The notes under the pieces: generated by a model | Databases searched by the model: none | Seen by the model: only the letters and a program-made list of their open reading frames with translations | Told to the model about the DNA's origin: nothing | Source: Tannerella sp. | Lineage (GTDB): Bacteria; Bacteroidota; Bacteroidia; Bacteroidales; Tannerellaceae | DNA: 7,345 nt | NCBI GenBank assembly: GCA_031282485.1 | Contig: JAITDQ010000109.1 | Span: 1-7,345, forward strand | Direction of reading: 5' to 3' | Translations under genes and position numbers: made by a program | Part shown: positions 1 to 4,539 of the stretch, in pieces | Numbering within the stretch: the stretch's first letter is position 1 | Layout: each line of letters starts with the position of its first letter

Positions 1-1661
1 GTTGCATATTTTGCAAATTCCAGATCAATTGCAGCTTCTTTCGCAATGGAACGGTCTTTGGCAATAGCTGCTTTCAGATTGCTGATTACTCCGTTTGAAT
101 CGTTCGTGCGTGCAGCAACGATTGCTTTCAGATAATCCGTTATGGCGTCGACATTCTTAACTCCATTTAATGTCTGAGCGGCAGTACTGTAATCTTTCGT
201 CAGAATCTGCGCGAGAGCAGCATTATTGCTTTTTGTCTTGCCAAACGAGCTGACAGCTTTTGCATAGTCGCCCTGTTTGATGTAAAGCAGACCCAGCGCT
301 TCGCCCAGTTCAGGTACATCCGATGCATTGCCTAACAACTGCTGTGCTTTGCTCTTGTCGCCCTTGAGTAGCGCAAGAAGACCCAGGTTAACATTCGCTT
401 CGTTACTGTTTTTAATAGAATTGGCTTTGTTAAACTGTTGTTCGGCTTTGTCGAAATCGCCTGCACGGAAACGTTGCACTCCGATGTTGTTCCATGCACG
501 ATAGTCATTCGGATAGATATTGCTTGCTTTCGTATAGATGGCTTCCTTTTCGGCGTCGTTACCTGTCAGCGTGGCAGCATACAGTAACTCTTCAACCGTA
601 AGACTTCCCGCATTGCTTTTTGCCAGAGAGGCAATTTCGTCATCCGATTTTCCGATGATTTCAATATTGGCAGTCAAACGTGAACGGCGCAATTGCGGAA
701 GAATCTCATCCGCCAGTGATTTAAACACGGTCGAGATGTTTTTAATTTCGCGTTCCCTCTGTTCCGGGTCATTATACATGGACAATACGCGGAGAACCAA
801 ATCTTTATCCTGAAGACTTGATTTTGAAACAAGGTCGCGGAAGCCGTCCCAGTCCTGAGCCGTGTAACGGGCGTCGACAGGAACTTCAATCTTGCGTTTT
901 TTAAGTTCCTTGTTCAGGAATTTCGTCGTATTGCCTTCACGCCGTTCGGCCAGTGCGTCATTCAGTTTCACGCCGCCGTCGGGAGATGCATAAGCCGAAA
1001 TCTCAACCGAAACGTTCTGATTCGGAGCTTGATTGGCATTCTCAACAAGATTCTGCCAGTCTTTAATCTCGGCCTTGTTAAGTTCCTTTGACCGCAGTTC
1101 CGCCTGTTGTATCAAAAACATGATGTTCGCGTCGTACGCTTCCTTTATGATGCGTTGGAACTTGTCGGGTCCTATCGCAGGATTTGCCGTCGCAGCATCG
1201 GCCAGGGCGGAAGTTGCAATCACACCTTCGGCGATTTTGACGTCCGGCAGTTTCACAACTTTGTTTTTGATTTTGGCATCGAACGTAAGGTACAATTCCG
1301 ACTTTTTCATGGCCGGCTTGTATTCGAATGTCGAACGCATCGTCGCATTACCGCCGGATGCATAAGATACAACCTGGTTATTAGCTTTCACTTTTTCACC
1401 CTGGAATGTATAAGACGTTCCCCAGGTTTCACCCGTAGCATAACGCAACACCGGAGTAACGGTAACTACGGCTTTTTTGTTAAACCATTTCGCAGGAAAC
1501 GTAGCACTTATAGTGACGGGTATTTCACCACCTGTCACTTCAAGAGGCTGAGGTTCAGCCTTAATGTATTGCTCCGACAACGGAGTCAGTTTTCCCGAAC
1601 ATGCCGAGAATGTCACAATTGCTGCCAACACAAGGAATGGCATAAAGATTTTTTTGTTCAT
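1..1661 (-). CDS. TPR lipoprotein with OmpA-like segment, C-terminus cut by window edge
   Basis: The minus strand is open from the ATG at 1659-1661 to the left edge: 553 complete codons, no stop, no frameshift. The N-terminus MNKKIFMPFLVLAAIVTFSA followed by C21 is a lipoprotein signal peptide (SPII, lipobox FSAC). No acidic residues follow the cysteine, so the Bacteroidetes surface-export signal is absent and a periplasm-facing anchor is likely. Residues about 30-150 look beta-rich (VVTVTPVLRY). Residues about 215-257 (VEISAYASPDGG, then LNDALAERRE) resemble an OmpA C-terminal peptidoglycan-binding segment. Residues about 370-553 are helical TPR-type repeats (for example DYRAWNNIGVQRFRAGDFDK). 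From memory the sequence matches a roughly 560-residue Bacteroidales TPR lipoprotein family, so only a few C-terminal residues should be missing. An envelope scaffolding or cell-wall role is inferred; no enzymatic motif is visible. It is divergent from aroA and has its own promoter. Confidence 0.9.
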   Translation of the reverse strand, partial: MNKKIFMPFLVLAAIVTFSACSGKLTPLSEQYIKAEPQPLEVTGGEIPVTISATFPAKWFNKKAVVTVTPVLRYATGETWGTSYTFQGEKVKANNQVVSYASGGNATMRSTFEYKPAMKKSELYLTFDAKIKNKVVKLPDVKIAEGVIATSALADAATANPAIGPDKFQRIIKEAYDANIMFLIQQAELRSKELNKAEIKDWQNLVENANQAPNQNVSVEISAYASPDGGVKLNDALAERREGNTTKFLNKELKKRKIEVPVDARYTAQDWDGFRDLVSKSSLQDKDLVLRVLSMYNDPEQREREIKNISTVFKSLADEILPQLRRSRLTANIEIIGKSDDEIASLAKSNAGSLTVEELLYAATLTGNDAEKEAIYTKASNIYPNDYRAWNNIGVQRFRAGDFDKAEQQFNKANSIKNSNEANVNLGLLALLKGDKSKAQQLLGNASDVPELGEALGLLYIKQGDYAKAVSSFGKTKSNNAALAQILTKDYSTAAQTLNGVKNVDAITDYLKAIVAARTNDSNGVISNLKAAIAKDRSIAKEAAIDLEFAKYA

Positions 1662-1670
1662 AACAGCTAA

Positions 1671-1726
1671 CTTTAAATTTTTTATAATTACTATCTCACT
1701 TTATTTTTTATATAATTACTATCTCA
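1671..1726. repeat. 28-bp tandem duplication in the leader of the TPR lipoprotein gene
   Basis: Positions 1671-1698 and 1699-1726 are adjacent copies of one 28-bp unit. They match at 25 of 28 positions, with mismatches at unit positions 6, 7 and 12. The last 16 bases, TATAATTACTATCTCA, are identical (1683-1698 and 1711-1726). Both copies lie between the predicted minus-strand promoter and the start codon at 1661, so they would be transcribed as part of the 5' leader, about 97 nt long. Confidence 0.85.
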
Positions 1727-1764
1727 ACTTTTTTTTGATGCAACCGAATAAATACAAGCGCGTG

Positions 1765-1772
1765 CAAAGTTA
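1765..1772 (-). promoter_or_regulatory. Bacteroidetes -7 promoter element for the TPR lipoprotein gene
   Basis: The minus strand reads TAACTTTG, an exact match to the Bacteroidetes primary sigma factor -7 consensus TAnnTTTG. No TTTG-type -33 box is visible at the expected spacing; the sequence just upstream is a T10 run on this strand. Transcription would start near 1758, giving a leader of roughly 97 nt that contains the 28-bp tandem repeat. Confidence 0.6.
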
Positions 1773-1827
1773 AAAAAAAAACTTTTATAAATAGCTATAA
1801 TAACAGGAAAAACTCAAAAAAAAATTG

Positions 1828-1835
1828 TACTTTTG
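1828..1835 (+). promoter_or_regulatory. Bacteroidetes -7 promoter element for aroA and its cluster
   Basis: TACTTTTG is an exact match to the consensus TAnnTTTG. A start about 6-7 nt downstream, near 1842, would leave a leader of only about 15 nt before the aroA ATG at 1857. No clear -33 TTTG is present; an A9 run at 1816-1824 lies just upstream. The element contains the upstream in-frame TTG at 1833-1835, which argues against that codon as a start. Confidence 0.6.
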
Positions 1836-1856
1836 CATTTTTACAATAAAAAAATT

Positions 1857-3095
1857 ATGAATTATCTAATAAAAGCCCCGGAAACATTGAACGATGAGAT
1901 AGCTTTACCGGCATCTAAAAGTATCAGTAACAGGGTGTTAATATTAAACTCTTTATGCAGTCATCCGAAAAAAATACAAAACATATCGGTATGCGATGAT
2001 ACCGGTGTAATGATAAAAGCGCTTCATGACGATACCGGCGCGATCGACATCGGGGCGGCCGGAACGGCTATGCGCTTTCTTACAGCCTGTTTCTCCGTGA
2101 AAAACGGGACACGGACAATCACCGGAACGGAAAGAATGAAAAACCGCCCCATAAAACTCTTAGTCGATGCATTAAGGCTGTCGGGCGCAGAGATTGAATA
2201 CATGGAAAAGGAAAGTTTTCCGCCGTTGCAGATTAAAGGACGGACGCTCGCCGGAGGGCATATCTGTTTGGACGGGGGCGTCAGTTCCCAGTACATTTCG
2301 GCCTTGCTCATGATTGCGCCGCTTATGACCGACGGACTGAGCCTGCACCTGACGGGTAACGTCGTTTCCGCACCTTACATAAAGCTGACCACAGGGCTTA
2401 TGCGGATGTTCGGCGTTGTTGTTTATGAAGAAGGACAAACCTTCACCGTTCCGCCGCAGCAATACTCTGCCGTGGAAAATTTTACGGTAGAGCCGGACTG
2501 GAGCGCCGCCTCATACTGGTACGAGATGATTGCATTATGCAAAAATAAAGACGCCCGCATTTCTTTACCGGGATTACTGCCCGGCAGTTTACAGGGGGAT
2601 GCTTCCATTGCCGCACTGTTTGACGGAATCGGCGTAAAGACAACATTTACATCATCGGGCGTTACGCTTACAAAAAAAGAAAAGGAAACGAACGCCTTAT
2701 TGACATTCGATTTCGTTTCCATGCCCGACATGGCGCAAACAGCGGTTGTCACCTGTGCGATGCTGGGCATACCCTTCCGGTTCAACGGCCTGCAAAGCCT
2801 TAAAATAAAGGAAACAGACCGGCTGGAAGCCCTCAAAACCGAATTGGCCGAATTCGGCTGTCCGCTCACCGTATATGACGGAAACACCCTTGAATGGAAC
2901 GGCCAAAAAAGCCGTTCCGCACAAACGCCGGTTGTTGCAACTTACGAAGATCACCGCATGGCCATGGCTTTTGCCCCCGTCGCTCTATGCCGGCAGGATG
3001 GCGTGTATATTTCCGACCCGGAAGTCGTATCGAAAAGTTATCCTTCTTATTGGGACGATCTTCGGAAAACCGGATTTTTAATAACAAATGATTAA
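1857..3095 (+). CDS. aroA: 3-phosphoshikimate 1-carboxyvinyltransferase (EPSP synthase)
   Basis: This cytoplasmic enzyme joins phosphoenolpyruvate and shikimate 3-phosphate to give 5-enolpyruvylshikimate 3-phosphate, the sixth shikimate-pathway step. The 412-residue protein carries the family motifs in order: substrate-binding ASKSISNR (19-26), phosphoenolpyruvate loop GAAGTAMRF (66-74), SSQ (143-145), catalytic D291 in MPDMAQTA, KIKETDR (316-322), EDHRMAM (364-370) and SKSYPSYW (392-399). The spacing of D291 and E319 equals that of E. coli D313 and E341. The span from the first lysine motif to the AGTA loop is about 26 residues shorter than in E. coli, which I believe is typical of Bacteroidetes. 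F74 stands where E. coli has P101. The ATG at 1857 is preferred because an upstream in-frame TTG (1833) falls inside the -7 element and precedes the expected transcription start. It is the first gene of the plus-strand cluster and its end overlaps the next gene. Confidence 0.97.
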   Translation: MNYLIKAPETLNDEIALPASKSISNRVLILNSLCSHPKKIQNISVCDDTGVMIKALHDDTGAIDIGAAGTAMRFLTACFSVKNGTRTITGTERMKNRPIKLLVDALRLSGAEIEYMEKESFPPLQIKGRTLAGGHICLDGGVSSQYISALLMIAPLMTDGLSLHLTGNVVSAPYIKLTTGLMRMFGVVVYEEGQTFTVPPQQYSAVENFTVEPDWSAASYWYEMIALCKNKDARISLPGLLPGSLQGDASIAALFDGIGVKTTFTSSGVTLTKKEKETNALLTFDFVSMPDMAQTAVVTCAMLGIPFRFNGLQSLKIKETDRLEALKTELAEFGCPLTVYDGNTLEWNGQKSRSAQTPVVATYEDHRMAMAFAPVALCRQDGVYISDPEVVSKSYPSYWDDLRKTGFLITND

Positions 3096-3516
3096 AGTTA
3101 TGTGGTATCTGGTTTCGGGAATTATCATTTTGGGAATTATAACGGCAATAATCGGTCTCTTTGACAACCGCAAACGGCGATTATCCGCCGGGGATGAACC
3201 GGAAGCAACCGGTCGGGCGGTTGTTCCTGCGGAATGTTGCGGCCAACATGAAGTGTGCGAACGCGACAGCCTGCTCGCGGCGGCAGGTAAAAATATCGAA
3301 TATTACGAGGATGAAGAACTGGACGCTTACCGCGGAACGGCGCCTGACGGGTATAATGAAAAGGAAATCGAAGAATTTCGTGACACGCTTTATACCTTGC
3401 GCGAAACGGAAGTTGCCGGTTGGCTGCACAGCCTGCAGCTTCGCGGCATCAACCTGCCGGAACAGCTGAAGGATGAGGCGTTGCTGATCATGGAAGAACG
3501 GCGTAACGTTTTATGA
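3088..3516 (+). CDS. Conserved small single-pass membrane protein with CCGQHEVC motif, function unknown
   Basis: The 142-residue protein has one hydrophobic segment at about residues 6-25 (WYLVSGIIILGIITAIIGLF), followed by the basic stretch NRKRR, which suggests an N-terminal anchor with the rest in the cytoplasm. After a variable linker comes CCGQHEVC (C50, C51, H54, C57), then a strongly acidic, Tyr-containing stretch (EYYEDEELDAYRG, 71-83) and a helical C-terminus (FRDTLYTLRETEVAGWLHSL onward). From memory this resembles a hypothetical protein family found beside aroA in Bacteroidales; I know no function for it. The C/H cluster could bind a metal, but that is inference. The ATG at 3088 lies inside the aroA 3' end (8-nt overlap), suggesting translational coupling; M5 at 3100 is an alternative start just after the aroA stop. 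The next gene is a metal permease. Confidence 0.87.
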   Translation: MIKVMWYLVSGIIILGIITAIIGLFDNRKRRLSAGDEPEATGRAVVPAECCGQHEVCERDSLLAAAGKNIEYYEDEELDAYRGTAPDGYNEKEIEEFRDTLYTLRETEVAGWLHSLQLRGINLPEQLKDEALLIMEERRNVL

Positions 3517-3573
3517 AGAATATAAATTAACCCCATGCGGCCGGGTTTGATCCGCCAACATTACATTAATAAT

Positions 3574-4416
3574 ATGGACATTTTACAGTACACATTTTTT
3601 CAAAACGCCATTTGGGCAAGTCTGCTTACGGCTGTCGCATGCGGTATTGTGGGGACTTATGTCGTTTCCCGCCGTATCGTATTCATCAGCGGAGGCATCA
3701 CGCATGCTTCTTTCGGCGGACTGGGAATCGGTTTTTACACGGGAATGAATCCGCTGTTATCCGCGCTGATTTTTGCAGTTCTGTCGGCTTTCGGCGTGGA
3801 ATATTTCAGCCACTCGGGTGGTTATAAGCGAATACGCGAAGACTCCGTAATCGCCTCCGTATGGTCGCTCGGCATGGCAACGGGTGTGATTTTCATCTTC
3901 CTCACTCCCGGATACACCCCGAACCTCTCCGCCTATCTCTTCGGAAACATCCTGACCGTATCCAAAACAGACATATTATGGATGACTGTCCTGACCGTCA
4001 TTCTGATATCGGTCTACCTGTCGGGGCGGAGAACCGTCATGTATACGGCATTCGACCGCGACTTTGCCTTTACACAAGGTTTGCCCGTACATCTTATAGA
4101 ATACGGTATGATGTTTTTTATATCGGCGACGATCGTCCTGTCCATTCGCTTGGTCGGCATTATGTTGCTCATGAGTATCCTGACCATACCCCAGATGACG
4201 GCAAACATATTCACTTCAAATTATCATAAAATCACTCTGGCAAGCTGCCTGTTAGGTTTTTTCGGGTGCGTATCCGGCCTGTATCTGTCTTATTACTTCA
4301 ATATCCCGTCCGGAGCGTTTATCATTTTGATTCTTATCGTTATATTCCTGACTGCAAAAGCGATACACGTATTATTTATTCAAAAAAGGGAATACTCAGC
4401 CGCATCAAAAAATTGA
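3574..4416 (+). CDS. znuB: Metal ABC transporter permease, ZnuB/MntB family
   Basis: This is an inner-membrane permease of the ABC-3 family, which carries Zn2+ or Mn2+ delivered by a periplasmic binding protein. The 280 residues are mostly hydrophobic, with several membrane segments (about 12-31, 60-78, 92-110, 130-149, 168-190 and two more near the C-terminus). Family landmarks are SGGITHASFGGLGIG (39-53), REDSVIA (88-94), LSAYLFGNIL (118-127), an FDRDFA stretch, and a SIRLVGIMLLMSILTIPQMT stretch. The length is normal for the family. The ATG at 3574 is chosen because MDILQYTFFQNAIWASLL aligns with the usual N-terminus; an in-frame ATG at 3535 would add 13 atypical residues. It starts 57 nt after the preceding stop and is probably co-transcribed with it. 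No ATPase or binding-protein gene is in the window, so metal specificity (zinc, manganese or iron) cannot be assigned. Confidence 0.93.
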   Translation: MDILQYTFFQNAIWASLLTAVACGIVGTYVVSRRIVFISGGITHASFGGLGIGFYTGMNPLLSALIFAVLSAFGVEYFSHSGGYKRIREDSVIASVWSLGMATGVIFIFLTPGYTPNLSAYLFGNILTVSKTDILWMTVLTVILISVYLSGRRTVMYTAFDRDFAFTQGLPVHLIEYGMMFFISATIVLSIRLVGIMLLMSILTIPQMTANIFTSNYHKITLASCLLGFFGCVSGLYLSYYFNIPSGAFIILILIVIFLTAKAIHVLFIQKREYSAASKN

Positions 4417-4539
4417 TTTACAGTCTGAATTTATACCGCAAAGCAATAATTCGCCGTTTTTTCAGTTATTTTATAGTTAGAGCAATTTTTTATTATGTTT
4501 TTTGAGGGTCTGCATCGAAAACTTTTTGGGAACTGTTAT
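4417..4539 (+). promoter_or_regulatory. Intergenic gap before porW with a weak -7-like element
   Basis: This 123-nt AT-rich gap has no gene and no recognisable stem-loop plus T-run, so I see no evidence that transcription ends after znuB. TATGTTTT at 4494-4501 matches the Bacteroidetes -7 consensus at all but the last base and would give a leader of about 30 nt for porW. It has no -33 partner and may be chance in such sequence. Confidence 0.3.

Larger units (their letters stand above)
1662..1856. other. AT-rich divergent intergenic region
   Basis: This 195-bp region separates the minus-strand TPR lipoprotein from aroA and is much richer in A+T than either gene. It holds two outward-facing Bacteroidetes-type -7 elements (1765-1772 minus, 1828-1835 plus), an A10 run at 1772-1781, an A9 run at 1816-1824, a T8 run at 1729-1736, and a 28-bp tandem duplication at 1671-1726. 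An 8-bp palindrome, ATAGCTAT, lies at 1791-1798 between the promoters. I see no coding potential and no RNA gene in it. Confidence 0.8.

Noticed and set aside
1107..1670. A 187-codon plus-strand open frame opposite the 5' part of the TPR lipoprotein gene
   Set aside because: It is antisense to a gene with a clear signal peptide and family motifs, and its translation has no recognisable domain. It is a shadow frame.
1791..1798. Palindrome ATAGCTAT between the divergent promoters as an operator
   Set aside because: The symmetry stops at 8 bp, and such palindromes are expected by chance in very AT-rich DNA; it is mentioned only as context.
1833..1856. Upstream in-frame TTG start for aroA, adding eight residues
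   Set aside because: The TTG lies inside the -7 promoter element, so it would precede the transcript start, and the added residues are not part of the family N-terminus.
3534..3563. Possible stem-loop GCGG...CCGC before znuB
   Set aside because: The stem is only 4-5 bp with a long loop and no T-run, too weak to call a terminator or attenuator.
3535..3573. Upstream in-frame ATG for the permease
   Set aside because: The 13 added residues are polar and unlike the family N-terminus; MDILQYTFFQNA fits the usual start.
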